From Pseudomonas hygromyciniae (GTDB taxonomy: Bacteria; Pseudomonadota; Gammaproteobacteria; Pseudomonadales; Pseudomonadaceae), in NCBI RefSeq assembly GCF_016925675.1, contig NZ_CP070506.1, positions 1,362,501-1,426,500 of the forward strand: a stretch of DNA of 64,000 nucleotides, given 5' to 3'. Shown here piece after piece: positions 1 to 8,740 of this stretch; positions within the stretch are counted from its first letter, which is position 1, and each line of letters begins with the position of its first letter. The notes beneath the pieces are model-generated. The model worked only from the letters and a program-made list of their open reading frames with translations, did not search any database and had not been told where the DNA came from. The position numbers and the translations under genes are program-made.

Positions 1-796
1 TGGCCCAGTTGCTGGAGGTGGAAACCCCCAGGGTATTGAGGCTGCCCAGGCGCTCGTTGATGCTGTTGAGCGTGGCAAGGCCGGGAATCTGCCCGAGGTT
101 GACGCCCTTGAGCTTGTCGGACTCCGCCATAGGCAGTGGCTCGTCCGGGTAGCTTGGGGTCAGCCAGGCGAATTTATCGGCGCCGACTTTTTGCGCCAGT
201 ACCAAGGCGGACAACTCTTCCTGCAGGTTGGCCGACTCACTGAAATTGAGCAGGCAGAACAGCAGCGCCGAATCCTCTGGCTTCCAGTATTCGGGCTTGT
301 AGCCAGTCTTGGCCAGATCCGTAGGCAGTTTTTCACGGTAGCGGAACAGGTAGGCGTTGACCCCGCGGGCATAGACTTCGAAGAAGCGCTTGAGGCGTGG
401 TGACGACGCGTTGTACAGCTCGCTGGCGCTTTTCTTGAGGTTGACCGCGCGCATAAAGCGGTCGACATCCAGCACATCCGGCCCGGACATTTCTGCCAGG
501 CGGCCCTGGGCCAGCAGGCGCAGGGTGACCATCTGGTTGATCCGGTCGCTGGCGTGCACATAACCCAGGGTGAACAGTGCGTCGTGGAAGGTGTTGCTTT
601 CAATCAGCGGCATGCCCTGGCTGTTGCGCCGCACGGAGACATTTTGCGCCAGGCCCTTGAGCGGCTGTACGCCGGAAACAGGCGGCAGGGTGTCCTGGCT
701 GTTCAGTGACTGGCAACCGGCCAGGCCCAAGGCACTGGCCACTGCCGCGGCAACGCCGAACCGGGGAAGAAAACGTGAGAGGGCTGGCGAGGCCAT
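1..796 (-). CDS. quiP: Penicillin acylase family protein, QuiP-like (N-terminal part)
   Basis: The first 265 residues of an Ntn-hydrolase of the penicillin acylase family; the rest lies beyond the left edge. The start ATG at 796 follows an AGGAG box. Residues 1-30 form an export signal ending in LAGC, so it may be a lipoprotein or be cleaved to the periplasm. The visible part is alpha-chain-like, with the family segment [14 protein letters not shown] near residue 75 and a Phe/Tyr-rich stretch [18 protein letters not shown]. The nucleophile serine that begins the beta chain is not in the window. QuiP and PvdQ cleave the acyl chain of N-acyl-homoserine lactones; QuiP is preferred because the downstream order (GST, YchJ, OmpA, DinG, PdxH) matches the P. 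aeruginosa quiP neighbourhood. Substrate is not shown by the sequence. Confidence 0.75.
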   Translation of the reverse strand, partial: MASPALSRFLPRFGVAAAVASALGLAGCQSLNSQDTLPPVSGVQPLKGLAQNVSVRRNSQGMPLIESNTFHDALFTLGYVHASDRINQMVTLRLLAQGRLAEMSGPDVLDVDRFMRAVNLKKSASELYNASSPRLKRFFEVYARGVNAYLFRYREKLPTDLAKTGYKPEYWKPEDSALLFCLLNFSESANLQEELSALVLAQKVGADKFAWLTPSYPDEPLPMAESDKLKGVNLGQIPGLATLNSINERLGSLNTLGVSTSSNWA

Positions 797-902
797 GGCA
801 AAGCTCCTGCGGGGGGTAGCGTCAGTAAAGGCGCTACGTTAGTGAGCGCGGCGAACCGACGCAAGCGGGAGGCGATGCTAATTTTTTCAAACACTCACAA
901 AC

Positions 903-1008
903 CCCTGTAGGAGCCGGCTTGCCGGCGAAAAACTACCAGGCGCCACGCTTATCCAGGCACTCAGCTTTTTCGTTAACGATCTTCGCCGGCTAGCCAGTTC
1001 CTACAGGG
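903..1008. repeat. REP doublet (REPIN)
   Basis: Two inverted REP sequences, the left beginning CCCTGTAGGAGCCGGCTTGC and the right ending in CCTACAGGG. They occupy the gap between the GST gene and the acylase gene, both read leftward. Confidence 0.85.
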
Positions 1009-1013
1009 TACGA

Positions 1014-1658
1014 TCAGGATTTCGGCGGGTTGACCTTCTGTACCAAATCATAGGCCCGCACCGTCGCCGGGCGTTCCTTGATCAGGTTGAACCAGCGATG
1101 CAGATGGGGGAAATCCTCCAGGCGCTGGCTCTGCCATTTGTGGGACACGATCCACGGGTAGATCGCCATGTCGGCAATGCTGTAGGCCTCGCCGGCGACG
1201 AAGCTGCGATCGGCCAGGCGCCGGTCCAGCACGCCATAGAGGCGCGCGGTTTCATCGACGTAGCGTTTGATGGCGTAGGGGATCTTTTCCGGGGCGAACT
1301 GGCTGAAATGGTGATTCTGCCCGGCCATTGGGCCCAGGCCGCCCATTTGCCAGAACAACCATTGCAGTACTTCCTGGCGAGCGCGCAGGTCCTTGGGCAG
1401 AAACTGGCCGGTTTTTTCCGCGAGGTACAGCAGGATAGCGCCGGATTCAAACAGGGAAATCGGCGCACCACCGTCGCTCGGCTGTTGATCGACAATGGCA
1501 GGAATACGGTTGTTGGGAGCGATCTTCAGGAAGTCTGGCTTGAACTGGTCGCCCTGGCCGATGTTGATCGGATGTACCGCGTAGGGCAGTCCGGCTTCTT
1601 CCAGGAACAACGAAATCTTGTGACCGTTGGGGGTGGTCCAGTAATACAGGTCGATCAT
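1014..1658 (-). CDS. Glutathione S-transferase, YfcG/YghU (Nu) type
   Basis: A cytosolic GST of 214 residues with an N-terminal thioredoxin-fold domain (about 1-80) and a helical C-terminal domain. The motif TTPNGHK near residue 7 is typical of Nu-class enzymes, where Thr and Asn bind glutathione or glutathione disulfide instead of a catalytic Tyr/Ser/Cys; ESGAILLYLAEKTG near residue 70 is the conserved glutathione-binding segment, and SIADMAIYPW is the N-capping region of the C-terminal domain. Family members act as disulfide-bond reductases or peroxidases. An ATG four codons upstream (1670) exists, but GGAGAG lies six bases before the ATG at 1658, so the shorter start is chosen. It stands alone, with REP elements on both sides. 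Confidence 0.88.
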   Translation of the reverse strand: MIDLYYWTTPNGHKISLFLEEAGLPYAVHPINIGQGDQFKPDFLKIAPNNRIPAIVDQQPSDGGAPISLFESGAILLYLAEKTGQFLPKDLRARQEVLQWLFWQMGGLGPMAGQNHHFSQFAPEKIPYAIKRYVDETARLYGVLDRRLADRSFVAGEAYSIADMAIYPWIVSHKWQSQRLEDFPHLHRWFNLIKERPATVRAYDLVQKVNPPKS

Positions 1659-1776
1659 GAAGCTCTCCATAATTGGTGATGCTTGACCGGGCAGGACGCC
1701 CGCTGATGTGCCTGTAGATATAGGTAACGGTCGACTAGGGAAAATTCAATGAAATATTTAGGTCTATCGATAGAAC

Positions 1777-1838
1777 TGTAGGAGCCGGCTTGCTGGCGAT
1801 GGCGGTTTGCCTCACCGACCGACAAGCTGGCGCCTACA
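1777..1838. repeat. REP doublet
   Basis: TGTAGGAGCCGGCTTGCTGG is followed by an inverted, partly degraded copy ending CGCCTACA. It lies just after the stop of the SEC-C gene and could act as its terminator. Confidence 0.75.
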
Positions 1839-1847
1839 TGCGGCGGA

Positions 1848-2048
1848 TCAGGCGCCGTGGCACTTCTTGAACTTTTTCTCACTGCCGCACGGGCACGGAT
1901 CGTTGCGGCCAACGTCTTTCAGGGCGTTGCGCACCGGTTCCTGGTGGGCATGGCCGCAGTTCGGGCCGTGGACATGGCCATGGTCGTGATGATCGTGATC
2001 GTGATCGTGGTTGCAGTCAGGACCATGGACATGGGGTTGCTGAGTCAT
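1848..2048 (-). CDS. His-rich SEC-C motif small protein
   Basis: A 66-residue protein in two parts. Residues 1-35 are extremely rich in His, Asp and Gly ([20 protein letters not shown], then [11 protein letters not shown]); residues 45-66 are a SEC-C zinc-binding motif, CPCG followed by KFKKCH, of the kind at the SecA C-terminus and in YchJ. The start ATG overlaps the end of the upstream lipoprotein gene by 4 bases, so the two are translationally coupled. The composition suggests binding of Zn, Ni or another transition metal; whether it stores, delivers or only needs the metal cannot be told. Confidence 0.8.
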   Translation of the reverse strand: MTQQPHVHGPDCNHDHDHDHHDHGHVHGPNCGHAHQEPVRNALKDVGRNDPCPCGSEKKFKKCHGA

Positions 2049-2536
2049 TGGTGTCGCTCCGGAATAAAATCGGCGGGGATTATCTCGTCATTGCGCATCA
2101 CGTGCACGTCGTTACCGATGAATAATCCGGTTTTCAGTTCACCTTCCAGGCGATAGGGGATAGGGCGGTCCGGGTTTTTCAACAGGTCGGCGATTTGCCG
2201 TACCTGTGGCCACAGGTTGGTGCGCACCGTGACCTTGAAAAAACCCCGGCGATGGGGCGGTATGGTCAGCCACTCGTTGGATTCGCCTTCGGTCAGCTCC
2301 ACGTCAGCCAGGCTGATCTTATAGATCAAGCCGCGCACGGTGAGGTCCGAGTCGCCGGGGTTATCCACGCGAAAGTGCAGCTTGAACTTCTGCTCCAACA
2401 GCTTGGCGCGTACCAGATCGACCTTGATCAGGTGGATTTGCGGTGGCGGCGTGTCATCGGCGAACCAGGACGCGCAGCCCGAGAGGCCAATGGTCAGTGC
2501 CAGTAAACAGCTATAGCTTCGTAATCGGTTGACCAT
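2045..2536 (-). CDS. LEA type 2 (LEA14/WHy) family lipoprotein
   Basis: A 163-residue predicted lipoprotein. The start ATG at 2536 gives a signal peptide (MVNRLRS, hydrophobic stretch, then lipobox LSGC). The mature part carries the water-stress/LEA14 fold: [41 protein letters not shown] is the characteristic first part, with an alternating-strand pattern and the conserved NP. Such proteins are usually anchored in the outer membrane; the function is unknown. A longer open frame upstream reads through the REP element and is rejected. The SEC-C gene overlaps its stop by 4 bases. Confidence 0.82.
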   Translation of the reverse strand: MVNRLRSYSCLLALTIGLSGCASWFADDTPPPQIHLIKVDLVRAKLLEQKFKLHFRVDNPGDSDLTVRGLIYKISLADVELTEGESNEWLTIPPHRRGFFKVTVRTNLWPQVRQIADLLKNPDRPIPYRLEGELKTGLFIGNDVHVMRNDEIIPADFIPERHQ

Positions 2537-2548
2537 GACGCAATCCTT

Positions 2549-2648
2549 TGTAGGAGCCGGCTTGCCGGCGATGGTCGTCAACGATGACGAGGGCAGTCTA
2601 GGTAAATGCGGTGCTCTTGCCTTCTTCGCGAGCAAGCTCGCTCCTACA
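2549..2648. repeat. REP doublet overlapping the ychJ-like stop codon
   Basis: TGTAGGAGCCGGCTTGCCGG on the left and the inverted CGAGCAAGCTCGCTCCTACA on the right. The right half reaches into the last codons of the YchJ-like gene; the TAG stop is part of the REP sequence GTAGGAGCG read on the minus strand. Confidence 0.85.
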
Positions 2649-3132
2649 CTGAGCCGTTTTGTTTCAAATAGCTGGAACAGCACTTCTTGAACTTCTGCCC
2701 ACTGCCACACAGGCAGGCATCATTGCGCCCAGCCTTCACCGACACCGTAGGATCAATAAAGTACCAGTGCCCATCGTTCTGTACGAAAGACGACTGTTCC
2801 CGGTGGCTATGTTCGCCAGTGCTGTCATGCCAGCGTGCGGTAAAGGTGACGAAGGCATGTTCCGGCTGCCCACCAAACACCTCGGAACTTTCCACCTCCA
2901 GGCCCAACCAAGTGCTCTGCGCGCTCCAGGCCCCGATGGCGTCACGGTCCAGGCCGCTCTGTTGTGCCGGTAGCGTGGTCGCCACCAGATAATCCACCAG
3001 CCCCAGCACATAGGCACTGTAGCGTGAGCGCATCAACGCAGTGGCACAGGGCGCGGGGTGGCCGGTGTGGTAATGGCCGCAACAGGCATCCAGCAGGTTG
3101 CCGCTGCCGCAAGGGCAAATGGATGTACTCAT
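2644..3132 (-). CDS. YchJ family protein with two SEC-C motifs
   Basis: A 162-residue YchJ-type protein. There is an N-terminal SEC-C motif ([14 protein letters not shown], residues 6-19), a central NTF2-like domain ([22 protein letters not shown] and following), and a C-terminal SEC-C motif ([13 protein letters not shown]). Both zinc motifs are intact. The family function is not established. The ATG at 3132 is preferred to a TTG at 3144. It begins 2 bases after the end of the DUF6231-like gene, so the two form an operon. The stop codon is supplied by a REP element, so the last few residues (NGSV) may differ from relatives. Confidence 0.9.
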   Translation of the reverse strand: MSTSICPCGSGNLLDACCGHYHTGHPAPCATALMRSRYSAYVLGLVDYLVATTLPAQQSGLDRDAIGAWSAQSTWLGLEVESSEVFGGQPEHAFVTFTARWHDSTGEHSHREQSSFVQNDGHWYFIDPTVSVKAGRNDACLCGSGQKFKKCCSSYLKQNGSV

Positions 3133-3134
3133 GG

Positions 3135-3632
3135 TTACCACCAATACTTTCCGAAGTTTTCCGGGTTGGCCCAGAACCGGGCGTTCAGCCAGTCCGGGAC
3201 CTGTTTGTATTCAAGCAGATCGTAGGTAAACAGCGTCAGTACCTGATCGTCGCGGCGAAATTGTTCGCTAGTCTGCAGGGCCAAGGAGAAAAAGTCGGTG
3301 TCTTTCCAGCCGCAGGCCGCCAGGTCGGCGAGGACGGCGATGCGGCTGGCGTTGAGGTTGCGCACGCCGCCCAGTAGCTCCAACCCTGCACGTTTTGACA
3401 GGTGCTCCAGGCAGTCGACCACCAGGGCCAGGTCAAATCGCTGGGCGGCCAGTTCGGCAGGCAATGGTCCAGGCCCTGCGACGCAGACTACGGTGTCAGG
3501 GTGGGCCTGCTTGAACGCATCCAGCGCCGGGAACTGCCCGGCACCCAATACCAGCAGGCGTTTGGGCGCTTGGCGATCAAGCAGGGCGGCGAGCGATTGC
3601 TGCGGCGTACGGGAAGAATTACCGGCGGTCAT
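3135..3632 (-). CDS. DUF6231-like protein, possible methyltransferase fold
   Basis: A 165-residue protein of a family widespread in Pseudomonas and annotated as DUF6231. The segment [16 protein letters not shown] near residue 25 resembles a class I methyltransferase SAM-binding loop, and [28 protein letters not shown] resembles the acidic strand and post-II motif of such enzymes. An enzymatic role is inferred only from this resemblance. It is the first gene of a leftward pair with the YchJ-like gene. Confidence 0.75.
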   Translation of the reverse strand: MTAGNSSRTPQQSLAALLDRQAPKRLLVLGAGQFPALDAFKQAHPDTVVCVAGPGPLPAELAAQRFDLALVVDCLEHLSKRAGLELLGGVRNLNASRIAVLADLAACGWKDTDFFSLALQTSEQFRRDDQVLTLFTYDLLEYKQVPDWLNARFWANPENFGKYWW

Positions 3633-3823
3633 CGAAGATCCTCACATCAGAACCGTGAAGACTAGCCTGCTTGAGCGCGCGGGCCTAGAGCGGGCGGCGG
3701 CCTGTCGGCCTGGAAAAGCAGCCTGGGCCAATGAATACGGGGGTGTGGCGCGCTGGCGCAGATGAAAAGAGCGGTCTTTACTCCACCCATCGGCTTGCGG
3801 CCGATCCCCTCAGGAGAAATCAA

Positions 3824-4519
3824 ATGAGCATCATGCGGACAGCTCTACCCTTGGTTCTGCTAACCGGAGTATTGACAGGTTGCGCAGGCTTGCAAAAAAC
3901 CGATTGGCCCACCTGCGCAGCCCTCGGCGGCGTAACCGGTGCGGCGCTAGGCGCCACCGAAAGCTCTTCATGGGCCGGCGGCGGCGCCTTGTTGATCGGC
4001 GGCATGGCCGGCGCTTATTGCTGGGTCCATGGCGACGGCGATGAGGACGGCGACGGCGTGCCCGACAGCCGCGACCAATGCCCGGGCACCCCCAAAGGCG
4101 TGCAGGTCGATGCCAATGGCTGCCCGCCAGTACCCGAGGCGGTAGTCGTCGAAGAAGTGGTGGTGGTCAAGGAAGAGACCATCGTGATTCGTGACGTGCA
4201 CTTCGAGTTCGACTCGGCCCGGCTGACGGCGGCCGATAAAACCAAGCTCGACACCGTCGCCGCACGCCTGAAACAGGAGGCGCCGAGTGCCCAGTTGCGG
4301 GTCAGCGGGCATACCGACAGCGTCGGCAAAGATGCCTACAACCAGAAACTCTCGGAAAAACGCGCCCATTCGGTGACCGACTACCTGGTCAGCTCCGGCG
4401 TGCCGCGCAGCAACTTTGTGTCGGTGACGGGGGCCGGTGAAACCCATCCGGTGGCCGACAACAAAACCGCCGACGGGCGAGCGCTGAACCGCCGCGTGGA
4501 AATCCAGATCAACCGCTAG
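3824..4519 (+). CDS. OmpA family lipoprotein with thrombospondin type 3-like repeat
   Basis: A 231-residue outer-membrane lipoprotein. The ATG at 3824 is preceded by AGGAG, and the signal ends in LTGC. A Gly/Ala-rich segment (residues 35-65) may insert in the membrane. DGDEDGDGVPDSRDQCPGTP (residues 69-88) is a calcium-binding TSP3-like repeat, usual before OmpA domains. Residues 120-231 are the OmpA C-terminal peptidoglycan-binding domain with FEFDSARLT, SGHTDSVG and NRRVEIQI. It probably links outer membrane to peptidoglycan. A strong hairpin follows the stop, so it is probably monocistronic. Confidence 0.93.
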   Translation: MSIMRTALPLVLLTGVLTGCAGLQKTDWPTCAALGGVTGAALGATESSSWAGGGALLIGGMAGAYCWVHGDGDEDGDGVPDSRDQCPGTPKGVQVDANGCPPVPEAVVVEEVVVVKEETIVIRDVHFEFDSARLTAADKTKLDTVAARLKQEAPSAQLRVSGHTDSVGKDAYNQKLSEKRAHSVTDYLVSSGVPRSNFVSVTGAGETHPVADNKTADGRALNRRVEIQINR

Positions 4520-4532
4520 CGCGCTGCACGCC

Positions 4533-4560
4533 TGCCCCTGGGTGGCGCCAGGGGCATTTC
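4533..4560 (+). terminator. Rho-independent-like terminator after OmpA gene
   Basis: Nine-base arms TGCCCCTGG and CCAGGGGCA with a six-base loop, followed by a short TTTCT tract, 13 bases after the stop codon. Confidence 0.65.
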
Positions 4561-4699
4561 TGATGGAAGCTTCCGACAATCCTCGGCGATCTGGTCGCCA
4601 AGTCGCAGCGTTCTCAAGTTTTTTAATCCTTCACTGGCAAATCGCCCGTAGAACTCGTTACTGTGCGCCCAAAGAATAATGTGCAAGGGGGCGTAGGGC

Positions 4700-4990
4700 A
4701 TGAAGCTGTTGTTGCGATTGGGGAAGTTGCTGGCGTTGCTGTTCTGGGGCGTTGTGCTGATCAATCTGTTCAAACCGCTGACCAATCCATTTCATCTATT
4801 GGTCAACCTGGTCGGCATCCTATTGTTGCTGACCCACCTTCTGGAGTTGGTGCTATTCAACGCCAGCGTCAAACATCGTGCCCACCCTTGGCGTGACCGC
4901 CTGCTGATCCTGCTGCTGGGCATGTTCCATATAAAGAGCCTGCCTGCGCCTACGGCTGATCAAGACAATAAGGATGGCAATCATGCGTAA
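4700..4990 (+). CDS. DUF1145 family small membrane protein
   Basis: A 96-residue inner-membrane protein with three hydrophobic segments (about 8-24, 32-52 and 66-80). The pattern FWGVVLINLFKPLTNPFHLLVNLVGILLLLTHLLE matches DUF1145 proteins. Its C-terminal tail is hydrophilic. A GGGGG box precedes the ATG. The 3' end overlaps the start of the collagen-like gene, suggesting translational coupling. Function unknown. Confidence 0.85.
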   Translation: MKLLLRLGKLLALLFWGVVLINLFKPLTNPFHLLVNLVGILLLLTHLLELVLFNASVKHRAHPWRDRLLILLLGMFHIKSLPAPTADQDNKDGNHA

Positions 4991-5741
4991 GGTTATTCTC
5001 CTGGCCCTGCTGGTCAGCCCCGTTGCCCTGGCCGAAAGCGTCAGTGTCGAGACCAACTCGTTGCTGCGCTTGCCCAACAGCACCAGCGTGCTGCAGTTGG
5101 AACGCCTGGACGTGGCCGACTATGGCACCTTGTTGATTCCGGCAAATATCACCCAGGTCACCGTCGACGAACTGCACCTGGGCCGCGAAGCGCGGATCGC
5201 CATTGTGCCGAGCGCCTCGGCCCTGCAATTGCAGGTACGGCATGCGCAGTTGGAGCATGGCAGCCAGATCACCTCCCGGGGGGCGCCCGGCACCCATGAA
5301 AAGCCGGCCAAGCCGGGGCGTGACCTGACGTTGCGGATCAATGCATTGAATGCGCAGCTATTGTCTGTCGATGCCCGGGGTGGCACCGGCGCCCAAGGTT
5401 ATAGCGGCCTGGACGGCGCCAATGGCGAAGACCCAGGGTGCACGTGGGGTTCGGCTGGGCGCGGCGCCAATGGCGACAACGGTGGCGATGGGCTGCCGGG
5501 GGCCGCGGGGGCGGCAGTGCGTATCGAATTGCCGCAGGATTATCCGAGTGAGCAGATTAAGGTCTGGGTCGACGGCGGTGCAGGCGGCTTGCCGGGTGTT
5601 GCCGGCAAACCGGGCAAGGGCGGGCAGTCCAGGGGGTGCCTGGTGTACCGCGCCGATGGCGGCGAGAAAGGCCGTCCCGGTCTGGAAGGGCAGGCTGGGC
5701 CTTCCGGACCTGCCGGTACGGTGACCATCCAACGGCTTTGA
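4983..5741 (+). CDS. Secreted collagen-like repeat protein
   Basis: A 252-residue exported protein. The signal peptide is MRKVILLALLVSPVALA, cleaved before ES. Residues 20-110 are a strand-rich domain with repeated hydrophobic patterns (LQLERLDVADYGTLLIPANI). From about residue 95 the chain becomes rich in Gly-X-Y triplets, interrupted but recognisable: GLDGANGEDPG, GANGDNGGDGLPG, GLPGVAGKPGKGG and GRPGLEGQAGPSGPAG. Two Cys (in PGCTWG and RGCLVY) could pair. The ATG at 4983 is chosen over the one at 4974 because AAGGA lies eight bases before it. It overlaps the DUF1145 gene by 8 bases. The role is unknown; surface or periplasmic structure is a guess. Confidence 0.8.
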   Translation: MRKVILLALLVSPVALAESVSVETNSLLRLPNSTSVLQLERLDVADYGTLLIPANITQVTVDELHLGREARIAIVPSASALQLQVRHAQLEHGSQITSRGAPGTHEKPAKPGRDLTLRINALNAQLLSVDARGGTGAQGYSGLDGANGEDPGCTWGSAGRGANGDNGGDGLPGAAGAAVRIELPQDYPSEQIKVWVDGGAGGLPGVAGKPGKGGQSRGCLVYRADGGEKGRPGLEGQAGPSGPAGTVTIQRL

Positions 5742-5764
5742 GCTATAGGCACTGGCCCCATCGC

Positions 5765-6001
5765 GGCATCGGTATCTACACAACATTTGCCGCAACACCT
5801 AAATCCAGGCAGATAGCGTAGTTGTGGCGAGCGGGCTTGCCCGCGCTGGGCTGCGAAGCAGCCCCCAATAAGCCGAATGCGTTGTACCAGATACACCGCA
5901 GCGGCTGGTTTTGGGGGCTGCTTCGCAGCCCAGCGCGAGGGCAAGCCCGCTCGCCACGGGGGAGTTCGTCAGTTTCTGAAAGTTGTGTAGATACCTATGC
6001 C
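5765..6001. repeat. Composite repeat: long REPIN inside a 20-bp inverted repeat
   Basis: The core (5824-5957) is a pair of inverted REP-type arms of about 45 bases, GTGGCGAGCGGGCTTGCCC and its complement, each containing a smaller GGCTGCGAAGCAGCC hairpin. GGTATCTACACAAC stands at 5771-5784 and its exact complement at 5982-5995; with flanking bases the outer repeat is 20 bases with one mismatch. No coding signal is seen in 5742-6026. Confidence 0.8.
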
Positions 6002-6026
6002 CGCGATGAGGCCCTGGAGAACCCCC

Positions 6027-6491
6027 TCAGAACATCGGCCGAGCCGAGGCAACCGCCACCACTACCAACCCCACAATCAGATTGATTCCTACCAACTTTC
6101 GGATTTTTCCCAACACCTGCGCGCCAGTCGCCCAGTCCTCGGCTGCCACTGCCGTACGCAGTTCAGGCAGTTGCAACGCCTGGATGCGGATAAACAGCGC
6201 CGTCATCACCACATACAACCCCATCATCACCTGCACATAACGCGGTGCGGTCTCAAACCCGCTGAAGCGCAGTTGCAATAGGCCGACGCCACTGATCGGC
6301 AAGATCAGCACCGCCACCCAGACCCACACGAAAAAACGTGGAAACACATTCATCCACAGTTTCAGCCGCGCCGGCCCCTCAAGCGCCGCCACAGCGGCCG
6401 GGCGCAGGATCATCCAGGCGAAAAACATACCGCCGACCCATACCAGGGCGGCCAATACATGCAGGGTGTAGGCAAGGCTAAAGACGGTCAT
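6027..6491 (-). CDS. CopD family membrane protein
   Basis: A 154-residue four-helix membrane protein. Helices lie at about 5-27, 50-70, 83-103 and 130-150. LHVLAALVWVGGMFFAWMILRPAA is the first-helix signature of the CopD/YozB superfamily, with a His and Trp that may bind heme or copper. The N-terminal half of a full CopD is absent, as usual for this short subfamily. It is transcribed away from dinG with about 100 bases between them. The substrate is unknown. Confidence 0.82.
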   Translation of the reverse strand: MTVFSLAYTLHVLAALVWVGGMFFAWMILRPAAVAALEGPARLKLWMNVFPRFFVWVWVAVLILPISGVGLLQLRFSGFETAPRYVQVMMGLYVVMTALFIRIQALQLPELRTAVAAEDWATGAQVLGKIRKLVGINLIVGLVVVAVASARPMF

Positions 6492-6590
6492 TGAGGTACT
6501 CCGTTCTGCGCGGGATTAATTAGCGGGGTATGATAGCTGCCGATCCGAACCACTGAAAATTTATCCAGCGTTTTTTGCGCCCGACTATCC

Positions 6591-8735
6591 ATGATCAGCA
6601 CTGAACTCAAAACCACGATCCAGGGCGCCTATTCGCGTTTTCTCGAAGCCAAGAGCTTGAAACCGCGTTACGGCCAGCGCCTGATGATCGCCGAAGTGGC
6701 CAAGGTCCTCGGGGATATCGACACCGACGACGAAGGCCGGCGCAGTGGCGACCCCGCGGTCGTGGCCGTCGAGGCCGGCACCGGTACCGGCAAGACCGTA
6801 GCCTACAGCCTGGCGGCGATTCCTACTGCCAAGGCGGCCGGCAAGCGCCTGGTGATTGCCACCGCCACCGTCGCCCTGCAAGAACAGATCGTCTACAAAG
6901 ACCTGCCGGACCTGATGCGCAATAGCGGCCTGAGCTTCACCTTTGCCCTGGCCAAGGGTCGTGGCCGCTATATGTGCCTGTCCAAGCTGGACGTGCTGCT
7001 TCAGGAAGGCCACGCGCAAACCGCCACGGCCTCGCTGTTCGAAGAAGAAGGCTTCAAGATCGAAGTCGATGAGGCCAGCCAGAAGCTGTTTACCAGCATG
7101 ATCGAGAAGCTGGCCGGCAATAAGTGGGATGGTGACCGCGACAGTTGGCCCAATGCCCTGGAAGACGCCGACTGGGCGCGCCTGACCACCGATCATAGCC
7201 AGTGCACCAACCGTCATTGTCCCAACTTCGGCCAGTGCGCCTTCTACAAGGCCCGCGAAGGCATGGGCAAGGTTGATGTGATTGTCACCAACCACGACAT
7301 GGTCCTCGCCGACCTGGCCCTGGGCGGCGGTGCCGTGCTGCCCGACCCGCGTGACACGCTGTACGTGTTCGACGAGGGCCACCACTTGCCGGACAAGGCC
7401 ATCGGCCACTTCGCCCACTACACACGCCTGCGCTCCACTGCCGACTGGCTGGAAACCACCGCCAAGAACCTCACCAAGCTGCTGGCCCAGCATCCGCTGC
7501 CCGGCGACCTGGGCAAGCTGATCGAGCAGGTGCCGGAGTTGGCGCGGGAGATCAAGACCCAGCAACAGTTCATGTTCAGCGCCTGTGAGCAAGTGGCGGA
7601 TTTCAAGCCCGGCGAAGACGTCGAAGGACGCGAACGGCCACGCCATCGCTTTGTCGGCGGGCTGATCCCCGAGCATATGCGCGAGATGGGCGTCGAGTTG
7701 AAGAAGGGTTTTTCACGCCTGACCGACCTGTTCACCCGCCTCACCGACCTGCTCAAGGAAGGCATGGACGGCGAGGTTAATATCGGCATCGCCAGCAACC
7801 AGGCCGAAGAGTGGTACCCGCTGTTTGGCAGCCTGCTGTCCAGGGCCCAGGGCAACTGGGAGTTGTGGACCGCCTTCACCGTCGAAGATCCGGAAGACAA
7901 TCCGCCCATGGCTCGCTGGCTGACGCTGTCGGAAAGCGGCGCGTTGTTCGATATCGAAGTCAATGCCAGCCCGATCCTCGCGGCGGAGATGCTGCGGCGC
8001 AACCTTTGGAACGTGGCCTACGGCGCCCTGGTGACCTCGGCCACCCTGACCGCCCTGGGTACTTTCGAGCGCTTTCGCATGCGTGCCGGCCTGCCGAAAA
8101 AAGCGGTCACTGCCGTGGTGCCCAGCCCGTTCCATCACGCCGACGCCGGCGTGCTGCGGGTGCCGGACCTCAAGGCCGACCCGCGGGATGCGCCGGCCCA
8201 CACCGCGGCAATCATTCGCGACCTGCCGTCCCTGGTGGAGGGTTCCAAGGGCACGTTGGTACTGTTCTCGTCACGTAAACAGATGCAGGACGTATTCGAC
8301 GGCCTCGACCGCGATTGGCGCAAGCAGGTGTTTATCCAGGGCAACCTGTCAAAACAGGAGACTCTGAACAAGCACAAGGCGCGGGTCGATGGCGGGGATT
8401 CCAGCGTACTGTTCGGCCTGGCGAGCTTTGCCGAAGGTGTGGACTTGCCCGGTGCCTACTGCGAGCACGTGGTGATCGCGAAGATCCCGTTCTCCGTACC
8501 GGACGATCCGGTCGAGGCCGCGCTGGCCGAATGGATCGAAGCCCGGGGCGGCAATCCGTTCATGGAGATCTCGGTACCGGATGCCTCGTTGAAGCTGGTC
8601 CAGGCCTGTGGCCGCTTGCTGCGTACTGAAGAGGACCGGGGCACCATCACCTTGCTCGACCGCCGTTTGGTCACCCAACGCTATGGCAAGGCTATCCTTA
8701 ATGCCTTGCCGCCTTTCAGGCGCGAAATTTCCTAA
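6591..8735 (+). CDS. dinG: ATP-dependent DNA helicase DinG
   Basis: A 714-residue XPD-like superfamily 2 helicase of normal DinG length. Walker A is EAGTGTGKTV (61-70), the DEAH-like box is DEGH (261-264), and the four iron-sulfur cysteines are Cys129, Cys205, Cys210 and Cys216 (CTNRHCPNFGQC), all present. The C-terminal helicase motifs include LVLFSSRKQMQDVF, FGLASFAEGVDLPG and QACGRLLRTEEDRG. DinG unwinds forked DNA, D-loops and R-loops. No SOS box was recognised in the short upstream region. Confidence 0.97.
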   Translation: MISTELKTTIQGAYSRFLEAKSLKPRYGQRLMIAEVAKVLGDIDTDDEGRRSGDPAVVAVEAGTGTGKTVAYSLAAIPTAKAAGKRLVIATATVALQEQIVYKDLPDLMRNSGLSFTFALAKGRGRYMCLSKLDVLLQEGHAQTATASLFEEEGFKIEVDEASQKLFTSMIEKLAGNKWDGDRDSWPNALEDADWARLTTDHSQCTNRHCPNFGQCAFYKAREGMGKVDVIVTNHDMVLADLALGGGAVLPDPRDTLYVFDEGHHLPDKAIGHFAHYTRLRSTADWLETTAKNLTKLLAQHPLPGDLGKLIEQVPELAREIKTQQQFMFSACEQVADFKPGEDVEGRERPRHRFVGGLIPEHMREMGVELKKGFSRLTDLFTRLTDLLKEGMDGEVNIGIASNQAEEWYPLFGSLLSRAQGNWELWTAFTVEDPEDNPPMARWLTLSESGALFDIEVNASPILAAEMLRRNLWNVAYGALVTSATLTALGTFERFRMRAGLPKKAVTAVVPSPFHHADAGVLRVPDLKADPRDAPAHTAAIIRDLPSLVEGSKGTLVLFSSRKQMQDVFDGLDRDWRKQVFIQGNLSKQETLNKHKARVDGGDSSVLFGLASFAEGVDLPGAYCEHVVIAKIPFSVPDDPVEAALAEWIEARGGNPFMEISVPDASLKLVQACGRLLRTEEDRGTITLLDRRLVTQRYGKAILNALPPFRREIS

Positions 8736-8740
8736 GCCAC

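Noticed and set aside
4516..4785. 89-codon minus-strand frame between OmpA and DUF1145 genes
   Set aside because: It crosses the OmpA terminator and the DUF1145 start region, and has no product I can recognise.
5822..6085. 87-codon frame through the composite repeat
   Set aside because: It consists mainly of REPIN arms and would not be maintained as a protein.
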